DNA of 64,000 bases. Origin: Planococcus sp. CP5-4_YE (lineage in GTDB: Bacteria; Bacillota; Bacilli; Bacillales_A; Planococcaceae). Made by a program: the position numbers and the translations under genes. The notes beneath the pieces were generated by a model. That model was not told the origin of the DNA, ran no database searches, and worked only from the letters and a program-made list of their open reading frames with translations. Position 1 is the stretch's first letter. Each line of letters opens with the position of its first letter. Where the stretch lies: NCBI RefSeq assembly GCF_019042655.1, contig NZ_JAHPZO010000003.1, positions 124,001 through 188,000 of the forward strand. The letters are read 5' to 3'. Shown piece by piece: positions 36,827-48,265 of the stretch.

Positions 36827-37772
36827 TCTCATAAGCTTCGATAATTTTCGAGACGAGTGGATGACGGACGACATCGCCTTTTTCAAGATACTGAAATTCA
36901 ATACCTTTGACGCCGTGCAAATTCTTCTCTGCAGCGATCAATCCCGATTCCGCCCCACGAGGCAAATCAATCTGTGTTTTATCGCCGGTGACGATCATTT
37001 TCGAGTTAAAGCCGAGGCGCGTCAGAAACATTTTCATCTGTGCTTTCGTTGTATTCTGGGCTTCATCCAAGATAATGAATGCTTCTTCGAGCGTACGGCC
37101 TCTCATATAAGCGAGCGGGGCCACTTCGATTGTTCCACGCTCAATCAGGCGATTGGTCTGTTCCTGTCCCATGACGTCATGCAAAGCGTCATATAAAGGA
37201 CGCAAATACGGATCGACTTTTTCCTTCAAATCGCCTGGCAAGAATCCGAGGCTTTCTCCTGCTTCGACTGCAGGACGCGTCAAAACAATCTTTTTTACAT
37301 GTCCGTTTTTCAAAGCTTGCACAGCTAACACAACGGCCAGATAGGTTTTCCCAGTTCCGGCTGGGCCGATTCCGAATACCATATCGCTTTTTTTGATGGC
37401 GTGGATATAATGGCGCTGCCCAATCGTTTTGGCACGGATGGAACGGCCGGTCGCACTGCGCGCCACTTCCTCATCATAAAGTTCAGCAAAATATTCAATT
37501 GTCCCATTTTTCGCCATTTCGATAGCCGAAACGATATCCCGCTGGTCAATATTGATACCTTTGCGGATGACTTGTAATAACTGCTCCAAGAGCAATTTCC
37601 CCGTTTGGCGTCCTTCCTCGGACCCTTCAAGGCGAATTACTTCGCCGCGGGTAATAATGTGTATATCAAAACTTTCTTCGATCAGCGACAGATGGCTGTC
37701 GGATGTACCGAGAAGCAAGACTGCTTCATTCGGATCTTTCACATGCAATTCGAGTAGGCTATTTTCTGTCAT
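36813..37772 (-). CDS. phoH: PhoH family ATPase
   Basis: PhoH-like P-loop protein, possibly an RNA helicase linked to YbeY and rRNA. 319 residues: N-terminal KH-like part (about 10-100) and ATPase with GPAGTGKTYLAVVLA, Walker B FIILDEAQNTT and MFLTRLGFNSKMIVTGD. The SD is AAGGAGCG. Terminated before pgpH, so pgpH has separate transcription. Confidence 0.94.
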   Translation of the reverse strand: MTENSLLELHVKDPNEAVLLLGTSDSHLSLIEESFDIHIITRGEVIRLEGSEEGRQTGKLLLEQLLQVIRKGINIDQRDIVSAIEMAKNGTIEYFAELYDEEVARSATGRSIRAKTIGQRHYIHAIKKSDMVFGIGPAGTGKTYLAVVLAVQALKNGHVKKIVLTRPAVEAGESLGFLPGDLKEKVDPYLRPLYDALHDVMGQEQTNRLIERGTIEVAPLAYMRGRTLEEAFIILDEAQNTTKAQMKMFLTRLGFNSKMIVTGDKTQIDLPRGAESGLIAAEKNLHGVKGIEFQYLEKGDVVRHPLVSKIIEAYENQPS

Positions 37773-37892
37773 TTAGACGCTCCTTGGATCGTGTTTTTAC
37801 TTCTCTTCAACTCTATCATTTTCTTCATATAAATGTAAATCAATTCAGATGACTTAAGTTTACATAATATTAATATGAGAAATAATTAACAA

Positions 37893-37922
37893 AAAGAAAA
37901 AGACCGGCATTAAATATGCCGG
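37893..37922 (-). terminator. nfeD-floA operon terminator
   Basis: CCGGCAT and ATGCCGG pair with the stop codon of the last gene in the loop; TCTTTTTCTTTTTG follows on the minus strand. Confidence 0.8.
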
Positions 37923-38452
37923 CCTTGCTTTTGACGCTTTGATTTAGGCGGTTGTAAAATCTCCGCTAAAATGATGCCTTTTCTTACATCTTGTTCATTC
38001 AGCGGGAATAGGTCTCGCTCGTCTTCTTTTGCGATTGTCCGTTTCAATGGCTCTTTTTGATGAGCGCTCAATCTTCCGGGACGGCTTTTTGGCTCAACGG
38101 CTTGCTTTACCTGGACAGGAGTCCGTTTGTCTACTTCGTCCTTTGCCCGCGATTTGGCCCGTTCCGCCTGTTGCTTGACTTGGCGTGCCTGTTCCGCCCG
38201 TTTTGGGTCGCTCTCCAGCTGGGATTGAAATTCACCGTATATTTCCTTAGCGTAATCTTCAATGCGTTTAAAGCTACGCTGTCCACCTCTGGGCGTCTGT
38301 TCTTGTCTTTGCTGTGCCTGTCGGGTAGGAGCGCCCGGGACTTGTTGGCGCTTTGTCGGCTGAGCGGTTTGCTGATTTGCATCAGACTTTTTGTTTTTAC
38401 TGAACACTGCACTGACAGCCGCAATGATCAGCATCATGATAAGGGGTTCCAT
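37910..38452 (-). CDS. hypothetical protein, third gene of the nfeD-floA operon
   Basis: 180 residues: one N-terminal membrane segment (about 3-17), then a long polar Gln/Arg/Lys-rich region, mostly disordered or coiled, ending in a conserved-looking block EQDVRKGIILAEILQPPKSK. The SD is AAGGGAGG. It occupies the place of yqfB in the B. subtilis floA operon, but I cannot confirm homology. Membrane-associated partner of FloA is an inference from the operon. Confidence 0.75.
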   Translation of the reverse strand: MEPLIMMLIIAAVSAVFSKNKKSDANQQTAQPTKRQQVPGAPTRQAQQRQEQTPRGGQRSFKRIEDYAKEIYGEFQSQLESDPKRAEQARQVKQQAERAKSRAKDEVDKRTPVQVKQAVEPKSRPGRLSAHQKEPLKRTIAKEDERDLFPLNEQDVRKGIILAEILQPPKSKRQKQGRHI

Positions 38453-38482
38453 TCCAAAACCTCCCTTGAGTTATGGCGGAAT

Positions 38483-39475
38483 TTATTGGTTTTCATCCTC
38501 TTGTTTTTCCGTTCCGCTTTTCGAAATGGATTCACGCATGCTTGTATCAGCTTGGATATTCTTGTAATTGATATAATCCATCACACCGATATTTCCTGAA
38601 CGGAGTGCTTCTGACATCGCCATCGGCACTTCGGCTTCGGCTTCGACAACTTTCGCGCGCATCTGAACAACTTTTGCTTTCATTTCTTGCTCGCTAGCAA
38701 CCGCCATTGCACGGCGTTCTTCTGCTTTCGCCTGTGCGATTTTCTTATCGGCATCCGCTTGTTCAGTCTGAAGCTCGGCACCGATGTTTTTGCCGATATC
38801 CACGTCTGCAATATCGATCGACAAGATTTCAAACGCTGTCCCGGAATCCAGTCCTTTGCCAAGTACGGTTTGGGAGATGAGATCTGGGTTTTCAAGAACT
38901 TTCTTATGGTTCGTGCTCGAACCGAGTGTCGAAACGATCCCTTCGCCGACACGGGCAACGATGGTTTCTTCACCCGCACCACCGACAAGACGATCGATAT
39001 TGGCGCGCACGGTAATCCGCGCTTTCGCTTTCACTTCGATCCCGTCCATTGCAACACCGGCGATAAACGGCGTTTCGATGACTTTCGGGTTAACCGACAT
39101 TTGAACCGCTTCGAGCACATCACGGCCGGCAAGATCGATAGCTGCTGCTCGTTCGAACGGCAAATCGATATTGGCACGGTGTGCTGCGATTAAAGCATTA
39201 ACTACACGGTCGACGTTACCGCCTGCCAAGTAATGGCTTTCCAATTGGTTGATCTGTACGGAAAGCCCTGCTTTAGAAGCTTTGATCAATGGGTTAACGA
39301 TGCGCGATGGGATAACCCGGCGCAATCTCATCCCGATCAATGTGAAGATGCTGATGCGGACGCCGGCAGCTAAAGCCGAAATCCATAATGTAACGGGTAC
39401 GAATGTGAAAAAGATGGCGAGTACGACGATAATCCCGATTATCGCGGCGCCTAAGCCGATTGCTTCAAGTCCCAT
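38483..39475 (-). CDS. floA: flotillin-like protein FloA
   Basis: Scaffold of functional membrane microdomains. 330 residues: N-terminal membrane segment (about 5-30), SPFH/flotillin domain, then an Ala/Glu-rich coiled coil ([20 protein letters not shown] ...) and the tail [18 protein letters not shown] typical of YqfA. Its SD is formed by the last codons of nfeD, one base upstream. Confidence 0.95.
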   Translation of the reverse strand: MGLEAIGLGAAIIGIIVVLAIFFTFVPVTLWISALAAGVRISIFTLIGMRLRRVIPSRIVNPLIKASKAGLSVQINQLESHYLAGGNVDRVVNALIAAHRANIDLPFERAAAIDLAGRDVLEAVQMSVNPKVIETPFIAGVAMDGIEVKAKARITVRANIDRLVGGAGEETIVARVGEGIVSTLGSSTNHKKVLENPDLISQTVLGKGLDSGTAFEILSIDIADVDIGKNIGAELQTEQADADKKIAQAKAEERRAMAVASEQEMKAKVVQMRAKVVEAEAEVPMAMSEALRSGNIGVMDYINYKNIQADTSMRESISKSGTEKQEDENQ

Positions 39476-40804
39476 TTACTCTTCCTCCTCTTGTTTTTCG
39501 AGTTCACGCACAACAATGCGAGACCCTTCTACCTTGATAATCTTAACATCTTTATTGCTGTCGATAAACCGCCCTTCGGATACTGCATCGATGTATTCAT
39601 CACCGAGACGGATGGTGCCAGAAGGCCTTAGGGCATTGGTGGTACGGGCAATCTGGCCAATAAGTTCCGGCCGGTTGACGGCCGAGACATAACCATGCTC
39701 CGTATCGGTGGCATCGGTCAGGATAATTCGCTTGAACATGTTCAACTTTTTCCCGAAAAATTTCACTAAAATCACCATCCCTGCTGAAGCTACAAGTAGT
39801 GCAATCAAAATCGCGATTGCTGTTGACTGGACATCTTCACCCGCTAACAGAACACTTCCGATGACCGCCAGTATCCCGAGAATTCCCAGTATGCCGCCCG
39901 GAACGAAAAATTCCAGCAGGATCAAACCGAGGCCAAAGACCAACAGCAGGATCGACTCATACCCGGCAAGCCCCGCCACTAAATGCCCATAGAAGAACAG
40001 CATTAGCGAAAGCAAGCCGAAGAATCCAGGAATCCCGACTCCTGGCGTGAACAGCTCAAGCAATAAGCCAAGCCCTGCTACTGACAGTAAGATCGGAACC
40101 ACAATCGGGTTCGTCAAAAAACGCGCAAGAGTCTCTGACCAATTTTCTTCCACTTGAATGACTTCAGCACCAGACAGGCCTTTCATTTCGAGAAGCTCAT
40201 CAAGAGACGACACGGTTCCTTCTGAATAATCGACATCGAGCGCTTCTTGGGCACCGAGTGTCAACAATTCCCCTTCACCAGCACGATATTCCGGAAAGTC
40301 CATGCTGGCATCTGCCATGGCCAGTGCATACTCGGGGTTGCGGCCGGATGATTCCGCAGCGCTTCTCATCGAAGATAACCAGGCAGAATTCGCCTTATCG
40401 GCAGCCGCGTTGCCCGACTGATCAATGACTTGCGCCGCCCCCATACGGCCGTTCGGGTGCATATAGATTTCATCGTTGTGCAAAGCCAGAAACGCACCAG
40501 CCGAGAGAGCATCCTGGTTGATGAAGGCAATAGTTTCAGGTTCAGCCTCATCCAATAAACGTGCGATGCCATCAGCTGCATTAACAAAACCGCCCGGGGT
40601 ATCGATTTCAAAGACAATGGCTTCCGCCCCGGCTTCTTCGGCTTCATCAATGCCCCGTTCCAGAAACGACTGCAAGCCCCGCTCCACTTCCGCTTCAATC
40701 GGAATAACATAAACTTTTCCGTTATCCGCCGAAATGGCTGGAATCGCTAAAGCGAATGCGATCACTAGGAACAAAAAGCCGATCCAAGCTTTCTTTCTAC
40801 GCAC
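39476..40804 (-). CDS. nfeD: NfeD family membrane serine protease-like protein (YqeZ)
   Basis: Partner of FloA. 442 residues: signal segment, ClpP-class protease domain (about 30-230; IDTPGGFVN, catalytic Ser in DALSAGAFLAL), four or five membrane helices (about 235-340) and a C-terminal OB-fold NfeD domain. GTG start at 40804 with AGGGGGAAC. First gene of the three-gene operon behind a sigma-W-type promoter. Confidence 0.93.
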   Translation of the reverse strand: MRRKKAWIGFLFLVIAFALAIPAISADNGKVYVIPIEAEVERGLQSFLERGIDEAEEAGAEAIVFEIDTPGGFVNAADGIARLLDEAEPETIAFINQDALSAGAFLALHNDEIYMHPNGRMGAAQVIDQSGNAAADKANSAWLSSMRSAAESSGRNPEYALAMADASMDFPEYRAGEGELLTLGAQEALDVDYSEGTVSSLDELLEMKGLSGAEVIQVEENWSETLARFLTNPIVVPILLSVAGLGLLLELFTPGVGIPGFFGLLSLMLFFYGHLVAGLAGYESILLLVFGLGLILLEFFVPGGILGILGILAVIGSVLLAGEDVQSTAIAILIALLVASAGMVILVKFFGKKLNMFKRIILTDATDTEHGYVSAVNRPELIGQIARTTNALRPSGTIRLGDEYIDAVSEGRFIDSNKDVKIIKVEGSRIVVRELEKQEEEE

Positions 40805-40850
40805 GGCAGGTTCCCCCTCTCCTTCATGTAAACTTTAGGATAATTATGTA

Positions 40851-40876
40851 TACGGATGAGTTGAGTTGCGGTTTCA
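40851..40876 (-). promoter_or_regulatory. sigma-W-type (ECF) promoter of the nfeD-floA operon
   Basis: Minus strand TGAAAC, exactly 16 bases, CGTA, the B. subtilis sigma-W consensus. The yqeZ-yqfA-yqfB operon is a known sigma-W target there, so an envelope-stress response of this operon is likely conserved. sigW itself is outside the window. Confidence 0.8.
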
Positions 40877-40970
40877 AAAGTCGGCTTCTTTTTTCATTAT
40901 AAAGCAATTTTCTCTAAGTTACGATGGAATGCGCTTACATCTTGATCATTTAGTGACCGTTTTAAGGCAT

Positions 40971-41002
40971 AAAAAAACCGGAAGCACATTTGTGCTTCCG
41001 GC
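40971..41002 (-). terminator. rpsU terminator
   Basis: Minus strand CCGGAAGCACA and TGTGCTTCCGG form an 11-bp stem and run into seven T. Confidence 0.92.
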
Positions 41003-41050
41003 CTTAGCTGTTCGTTGCTATTTTTAAAAGTCATTTAAGATCAAAGTCAA

Positions 41051-41224
41051 TTAAAATTTACGTTTACGCGCAGCTTCTGATTTCAATTTACGTTTCACGC
41101 TCGGCTTATCATAATACTCGCGCTTTCTTACCTCTTGCATTGTTCCGGACTTCGAAACAGTGCGTTTGAAGCGGCGAAGAGCATCTTCAATTGATTCGTT
41201 TTTACGAACTGTAGTTTTTGACAT
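41051..41224 (-). CDS. rpsU: 30S ribosomal protein S21
   Basis: 57-residue small-subunit protein [20 protein letters not shown], basic C-terminus [10 protein letters not shown]. The start at 41224 follows GGAGGGAGG. Own promoter and terminator; located after deoC/mtaB. Confidence 0.96.
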   Translation of the reverse strand: MSKTTVRKNESIEDALRRFKRTVSKSGTMQEVRKREYYDKPSVKRKLKSEAARKRKF

Positions 41225-41287
41225 CTCTTTTTCCCTCCCTCCGAACACACGTTGAAGCAAATAACAACAAGTGTTATATACTAGAAA

Positions 41288-41316
41288 ATTATAACGCATG
41301 ATTTGACCTTCGTCAA
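41288..41316 (-). promoter_or_regulatory. rpsU promoter
   Basis: Minus strand TTGACG, 17 bases, TATAAT; near consensus, fitting a ribosomal protein gene. Confidence 0.85.
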
Positions 41317-41319
41317 TAC

Positions 41320-41988
41320 TTAATAATCGTTGTCTGAAGTGAGGCCTTGCATGATCTGGACTCCTGAACTTGCACCGATGCGAGTCGCTCCTGCTTCAAC
41401 CATTTTCTCCACATCTTCGAGGCTGCGGACAGCCCCAGAAGCTTTGACGCCAAGATCAGGACCAACTGTTTCGCGCATCAAACGTACGGCTTCGACAGTT
41501 GCGCCGCCAGTTGAGAAGCCAGTTGAGGTCTTGACGAAATCCGCTCCCGCTTCTTTTGACAAACGACTGGCCAATTTAATTTCTTCATCCGTCAACAAAC
41601 AGATTTCAAGGATGACTTTTACGATTGCTTGCCCTTTAGCTGCATTGACAACCGCTTCGACATCCGATTTCACGACATCTTCCTGGCCGCTCTTCAATGC
41701 GCCAATGTTCAAGACCATATCGATTTCGCCTGCGCCTTTTCCGATGGCATCTTTGGTCTCGAACGCTTTCGTTTCTGAAGTCGAGGCGCCCAGTGGGAAC
41801 CCGATCACCGTGCAGACTTTTACATCGCTCTCGTTAAGATGCTTAGCAGCAAGAGCAACCCATGCCGGGTTGACGCAGACAGAAGCGAAATGATATTCTG
41901 CCGCTTCTTTGCAAAGCTGTTCGATTTGCGGGGCTGTAGCTTCCGCTTTCAATAATGTATGGTCGATTAAAGATGCAATATTCGTCAT
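41320..41988 (-). CDS. deoC: deoxyribose-phosphate aldolase
   Basis: Cleaves deoxyribose 5-phosphate to glyceraldehyde 3-phosphate and acetaldehyde. 222-residue TIM barrel; Schiff-base Lys in [14 protein letters not shown] near 152 and the second Lys in GVKASGAVR. It begins 34 bases after mtaB with GGAG upstream, so it probably rides on the same transcript. In B. subtilis deoC is elsewhere with nupC-pdp. Confidence 0.95.
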   Translation of the reverse strand: MTNIASLIDHTLLKAEATAPQIEQLCKEAAEYHFASVCVNPAWVALAAKHLNESDVKVCTVIGFPLGASTSETKAFETKDAIGKGAGEIDMVLNIGALKSGQEDVVKSDVEAVVNAAKGQAIVKVILEICLLTDEEIKLASRLSKEAGADFVKTSTGFSTGGATVEAVRLMRETVGPDLGVKASGAVRSLEDVEKMVEAGATRIGASSGVQIMQGLTSDNDY

Positions 41989-42022
41989 GATTCAGTTCTC
42001 CATTCTACTAGTAGGTTTTCTT

Positions 42023-43357
42023 TCAGACAGGCAAATTGTCCATCACGCGGACAAATTGCCCTTCGTTCAACGGATATCCCGATTTGGTGATTTTCACCTT
42101 GACGATTTTTCCGATCAGCGATTCATCGCCAGAAATGGCGACTTTCAAGTAATTATCCGTGTAGCCGACAAGCATGCCGCCTGTCGGATGGTCTGTCGAT
42201 TCTTCTTCGGGGATGATCTCCAGGAGCTCGCCTTCATAACGGCTGGCGTACTCCTTTGCCAGCTGATCGTTCAATTCGATCAGGCGGTGGACGCGTTCAT
42301 TTTTGACCGCTTCATCGATCTGGCCATCCATACGCGCGGCTGGCGTGCCGGTGCGCATCGAATACGGGAATACATGAAGCTCCGAGAACCTGTGGTCGCG
42401 GATGAAATTGAAGGTGCCCATGAATTCCTCTTCCGTCTCTCCCGGAAACCCGACGATGACGTCAGAAGTAATCGCCAGATCCGGCAAGGCATCGCGCAAA
42501 CGCTCCAGGCGATTGGCGAAGAACGCCATCGTATACTTCCTGCGCATCCGTTTCAGGACCGTGTCGGAACCGGATTGGATCGGGATATGGAGATGGCGCA
42601 CGACGATATTGGATTGTTTCAAGACCGCGATCACTTCGTCTGTCAGCTGGCTTGCTTCGATCGAAGAGATGCGCAGGCGTTTCAAACCTTTCACTTCTTG
42701 TTCCAAATCGCGTAATAGCTGCGCCAAATTATAATCTTTCAAATCTTCCCCATAGCCGCCTGTATGGATGCCGGTCAAAACGATTTCCTGATAACCGGCA
42801 TCGACCAATTGCTGTGCTTGGCGGATGACTTCCTGCGGATCTCGTGAGCGCATCAATCCACGCGCCCACGGAATGATGCAAAACGTGCAGAAATTATTGC
42901 AGCCTTCCTGGATTTTCAACGACGCGCGTGTACGGTCCGTGAAGGCAGGGACATTCAATTCTTCATAGATGCGGTTCTTCATGATATTGCCCACGGCATT
43001 GATCGGTTTGCGCTCAGAGCGGTATTGTTCAATGTATTCCAGGAGCTTTGTCCGGTCTTGCGTACCGACAACAATATCCACGCCGGGAATGGCCATGATT
43101 TCAGCAGGCGAAGTCTGGGCATAGCAGCCTGTAACGCAAATGACCGCGTCCGGATTGGAGCGGACGGCACGGCGGATAACTTGGCGGCTCTTTTTATCGC
43201 CTGTGTTGGTGACGGTGCAGGTGTTGATAACGTATACATCGGAAAGACGTTCAAACTCAGTACGCTCATAGCCCTGTTCTTTGAATAACTGCCAAATCGC
43301 TTCGGTTTCATAATGGTTCACTTTGCAACCAAGAGTATGAAATGCGACAGTTGACAT
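42023..43357 (-). CDS. mtaB: tRNA t6A37 methylthiotransferase MtaB
   Basis: Radical-SAM enzyme making ms2t6A at position 37. 444 residues: N-terminal UPF0004 domain with three Cys (LGCKVNHYE, NTCTVTN, GCYAQ), radical-SAM motif CNNFCTFC near 150 and a C-terminal TRAM domain. Last but one gene of the extended heat-shock operon, as yqeV in B. subtilis. Confidence 0.95.
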   Translation of the reverse strand: MSTVAFHTLGCKVNHYETEAIWQLFKEQGYERTEFERLSDVYVINTCTVTNTGDKKSRQVIRRAVRSNPDAVICVTGCYAQTSPAEIMAIPGVDIVVGTQDRTKLLEYIEQYRSERKPINAVGNIMKNRIYEELNVPAFTDRTRASLKIQEGCNNFCTFCIIPWARGLMRSRDPQEVIRQAQQLVDAGYQEIVLTGIHTGGYGEDLKDYNLAQLLRDLEQEVKGLKRLRISSIEASQLTDEVIAVLKQSNIVVRHLHIPIQSGSDTVLKRMRRKYTMAFFANRLERLRDALPDLAITSDVIVGFPGETEEEFMGTFNFIRDHRFSELHVFPYSMRTGTPAARMDGQIDEAVKNERVHRLIELNDQLAKEYASRYEGELLEIIPEEESTDHPTGGMLVGYTDNYLKVAISGDESLIGKIVKVKITKSGYPLNEGQFVRVMDNLPV

Positions 43358-43372
43358 CGGTGGCCACCTCTT

Positions 43373-44110
43373 TCATTCAAATTCATAGGATATTGCAGAC
43401 AAAGCATAAAGCGGAGCCGTCTCTGTGCGCAGAATGCGCGGTCCAAGCGCGGTGAATAATGCGCCAGCTTTCTTGAGTGCGTCGGCTTCCGTTTCCGAAA
43501 TGCCGCCTTCTGGCCCGAAAACAAGCAGTATTGAGTCTTTATCATACAATGATTCCAGAATTTCGGCAAACCGCCTTCCGCTGCTCTTTTTCGCCTCTTC
43601 TTCATAAGCGACGATGACCACATCGTAATTTCTCGCGGTATTTGCCAACTCTTTAAAGCTGTGTACCCTCTGTATGGCAGGGATGCGGCTGCGATGCGAT
43701 TGCTCCGCCGCTTCCTTGGCGATTTTTTTCAACCGCTCGATTTTTTTCGCACTTTTGGCTGCGTCCCACTTAACGATCGAGCGCTCCGCCGAATAGGGCA
43801 ATAGCGCGCTCATCCCCAATTCCGTTGCTTTTTGGGTGATCAGCTCGAGCTTATCGGCTTTCGGGAGGCCACAGGCGATCGTCACTTGTTTCGGCGATTC
43901 ACTTCGGTCCTCGAGCTCACGGATGAGTTTGACTTGAACAGCCGAGTCAATCTCCATGATCTCCGCCAAATAAACTTTACCGGCCACGACAGCAATCAAT
44001 TGTTCACCAACTGATTGACGCATCACTTTAGCAATGTGCTTGGCGTCATCGCCTGTAATCGTCAAATAACCATTGACGGATTCTTTATCTTCCAAAAAAT
44101 ATCGTTGCAT
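43373..44110 (-). CDS. rsmE: 16S rRNA m3U1498 methyltransferase RsmE
   Basis: SPOUT methyltransferase for U1498. 245 residues: N-terminal PUA-like part (DAKHIAKVMR), C-terminal trefoil-knot motif LLVFGPEGGISETEAD and LGPRILRTETAPLYAL. Between prmA and mtaB, 12-15 bases apart, so one operon. Confidence 0.95.
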   Translation of the reverse strand: MQRYFLEDKESVNGYLTITGDDAKHIAKVMRQSVGEQLIAVVAGKVYLAEIMEIDSAVQVKLIRELEDRSESPKQVTIACGLPKADKLELITQKATELGMSALLPYSAERSIVKWDAAKSAKKIERLKKIAKEAAEQSHRSRIPAIQRVHSFKELANTARNYDVVIVAYEEEAKKSSGRRFAEILESLYDKDSILLVFGPEGGISETEADALKKAGALFTALGPRILRTETAPLYALSAISYEFE

Positions 44111-44122
44111 GGTCGCACCCCA

Positions 44123-45064
44123 TTATAGCGGTTTTTTCGAAATGATCGTTACCCAGTCTTCCATCATCATGATATCTTCGATGACAAAGCCTGAAGCTTC
44201 GAGAGCTTGTTTCACGTCATTTTTCTTCTGGGCAATAATTCCTGACGTGATGTAAATTCCGCCAGCTTTAACCGCTTGATACGCATCGTCGGTAAACGAC
44301 ATGATGATTTCTGCCAAAATATTCGCTACGACCACATCTGCCGGATTGTCAATCGCTTCGAGCAAGTTGCCGTGGAATACATGGACGCGGTCTTGTACTT
44401 TATTCAATTTAACATTCAGACCGGCCGCTTTCACCGCGATTTCATCAAGGTCCAGCGCTCTGACTGACGCTGCTTCAAGCAAGGCTGCCCCGATTGCAAG
44501 CACGCCTGAACCCGTGCCGACATCAATAACCGTATTGCCTTTGCCCACATGCTTTTCGAGCGCTTGCAAGCTCATGACAGTTGTGGGATGCGTTCCGGTT
44601 CCGAATGCCATGCCCGGATCGAGTTCAATGATCAATTCGTCGCTTGAGACTGGGTGATAGGTTTCCCATGTCGGCACGATAGTGAACCTTTCGGAAATTT
44701 TTACCGGATGGTAATACTTCTTCCACGAAGTCGCCCAATCTTCTTCGTTCACTTCACTGATAGTCACGACATTGCGTCCGACGTTGATATTGAATTCCGC
44801 CAGACTGTTGATAGCTAGTTTGATGCCTTCGACGGCTTCGCCGAGAAAGCTATTGACCGGCAGATACGCCTTTAGAATGACGCCTTCGGTAGGGAAATCC
44901 TCGGGATCGAGTGAATAAATTTCACCGAATACATCTTCACGGTCTTTCGTCAGATCTTCGGAGTCCTCAATGACAACTCCGCTCGCCCCTGCTTCATGCA
45001 GAATGTTGGAAATTGATTCAATCGCTTCGTTCGTTGTATGAATCGACAGCTCAGACCATTTCAC
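44123..45064 (-). CDS. prmA: ribosomal protein L11 methyltransferase
   Basis: Trimethylates L11. 313 residues: N-terminal substrate-recognition domain and SAM domain with [15 protein letters not shown] near 180 and [16 protein letters not shown] start at 45064, ten bases from AAAGGAG. Follows dnaJ. Confidence 0.95.
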   Translation of the reverse strand: MKWSELSIHTTNEAIESISNILHEAGASGVVIEDSEDLTKDREDVFGEIYSLDPEDFPTEGVILKAYLPVNSFLGEAVEGIKLAINSLAEFNINVGRNVVTISEVNEEDWATSWKKYYHPVKISERFTIVPTWETYHPVSSDELIIELDPGMAFGTGTHPTTVMSLQALEKHVGKGNTVIDVGTGSGVLAIGAALLEAASVRALDLDEIAVKAAGLNVKLNKVQDRVHVFHGNLLEAIDNPADVVVANILAEIIMSFTDDAYQAVKAGGIYITSGIIAQKKNDVKQALEASGFVIEDIMMMEDWVTIISKKPL

Positions 45065-45104
45065 TTACGACCAGCTCCTTTATTGAACAATTATGTAACA
45101 GACA

Positions 45105-45132
45105 GAAAACTCCCTACTTCACGGGAGTTTTC
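45105..45132 (-). terminator. hairpin between dnaJ and prmA
   Basis: GAAAACTCCC and GGGAGTTTTC form a 10-bp stem. The minus strand continues TGTCTGTT with no clean T tract, so it may be a weak terminator or an mRNA-stability hairpin. Confidence 0.5.
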
Positions 45133-45158
45133 CATTTATCCAAGGCTATACCTAGCTA

Positions 45159-46280
45159 TTAATCACCTTTAATAGTTCTTTTAATCTTATCGAACAATGA
45201 ACTGCTTTGCTCTTCTGGGATATCTCCGGAAACTTCGGCAAACTCACGCAGCAATTGTTTCTGCTTTTCGCTCAACTTGGTCGGCACTTTCACTTTGATA
45301 GTGATGTGTTGATCGCCGACGCCATATCCGTGAACGTTTTGTACACCTTTTCCACGCAAGCGGAAACGGGCGCCGTTTTGCGTTCCGGCCGGAATTTTCA
45401 GTTTCACTTTCCCGGATACCGTTGGGACTTCAATCTCGTCACCAAGCGCTGCTTGCGGGTATGTGATCGGCAATTCCAAATGAATGTCATCCCCATCGCG
45501 TTCGAAATGCGGATGCGGTTTGACGCGGAACAATACATAAAGGTCACCAGCAGGACCGCCATTGAAGCCTGGACCGCCTTGTCCCGATACACGCAATTGC
45601 TGCCCGTCATCGACACCAGCTGGAACCGTCACTTTGATTTTCTTTATTTTTCTTACTTTACCTGCCCCGCGGCAAGTTGTGCATTTTTCTTCAATGATCT
45701 GGCCGGTACCTTCACAATGATGGCATGCGCGGCGATTGACCATCCGTCCGAATGGCGTATCTTGCGCCACGTTCAACTGGCCTACCCCTTCACAGTACGG
45801 GCAAGTCTTCTTGCTCGTTCCAGGCTTCGCGCCAGAACCATCGCATGTTTCGCATGTTTCGTCTTTCGGGATTTCAATTTCTGTCTCCTGTCCGAAAACC
45901 GCATCCAGAAAATCGATGTTCATCGAATATTGAAGATCATCGCCTTTTCTCGGTGCATTCGGGTCGCGGCGGCGTGTGCCGCCTCCGAAGAAGGTACTGA
46001 AAATATCATCAAAGCCGAAGCCTTCCGCCCCGCCAAATCCGCCGCCGCCGAAGCCTTGGTTTGGATCCTGGTGGCCAAATTGGTCGTACTGAGCACGTTT
46101 TTGCTCATCACTCAGCACTTCATAAGCTTCCTTGACTTCCTGGAACTTCTCGGAAGCATCTGCTTCCTTGTTGATGTCCGGGTGATATTGTTTAGAAAGC
46201 TTTCGATACGCTTTCTTGATTTCTTCTTTTGAAGCATCCTTAGAAACACCAAGGACCTCGTAATAATCTCGCTTATTCAT
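45159..46280 (-). CDS. dnaJ: chaperone protein DnaJ
   Basis: Hsp40 co-chaperone. 373 residues: J domain with HPD in YHPDIN near 33, Gly/Phe region, four zinc-finger repeats ([32 protein letters not shown]) and the C-terminal substrate domains. Fourth gene of the heat-shock operon. Confidence 0.98.
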   Translation of the reverse strand: MNKRDYYEVLGVSKDASKEEIKKAYRKLSKQYHPDINKEADASEKFQEVKEAYEVLSDEQKRAQYDQFGHQDPNQGFGGGGFGGAEGFGFDDIFSTFFGGGTRRRDPNAPRKGDDLQYSMNIDFLDAVFGQETEIEIPKDETCETCDGSGAKPGTSKKTCPYCEGVGQLNVAQDTPFGRMVNRRACHHCEGTGQIIEEKCTTCRGAGKVRKIKKIKVTVPAGVDDGQQLRVSGQGGPGFNGGPAGDLYVLFRVKPHPHFERDGDDIHLELPITYPQAALGDEIEVPTVSGKVKLKIPAGTQNGARFRLRGKGVQNVHGYGVGDQHITIKVKVPTKLSEKQKQLLREFAEVSGDIPEEQSSSLFDKIKRTIKGD

Positions 46281-46346
46281 AGGTCACTCTCCCTCTTGCA
46301 GTCAACTGTAATTGTACACGGTTTAAATTGCGCTTGCAAAGGCATT

Positions 46347-46382
46347 GAAAAAGCCAAAGCAGTTGCTTTGCTTTGACTTTTC
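46347..46382 (-). terminator. hairpin in the dnaK-dnaJ gap
   Basis: Minus strand AAAGTCAAAGCA pairs with TGCTTTGGCTTT (one G-U) and is followed by TTTTTC. A terminator-like site in mid operon, 15 bases after dnaK, that would lower dnaJ relative to dnaK. Confidence 0.65.
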
Positions 46383-46396
46383 CGGCCTTGCATATC

Positions 46397-48226
<1,830 letters not shown>

Positions 48227-48265
48227 TTAAAATTCCTCCATTAACAGTAGATTGTTGAGTTTCAG

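Noticed and set aside
40926-40940. cre-like ATGTAAGCGCATTCC (minus strand) upstream of the nfeD-floA operon
   Set aside because: The last consensus position is wrong, and it lies about 50 bases upstream of the sigma-W-type promoter with no clear role.
45207-46232. 341-codon open frame on the plus strand opposite dnaJ
   Set aside because: Antisense shadow of dnaJ with Phe/Leu-rich low-quality sequence and no SD.
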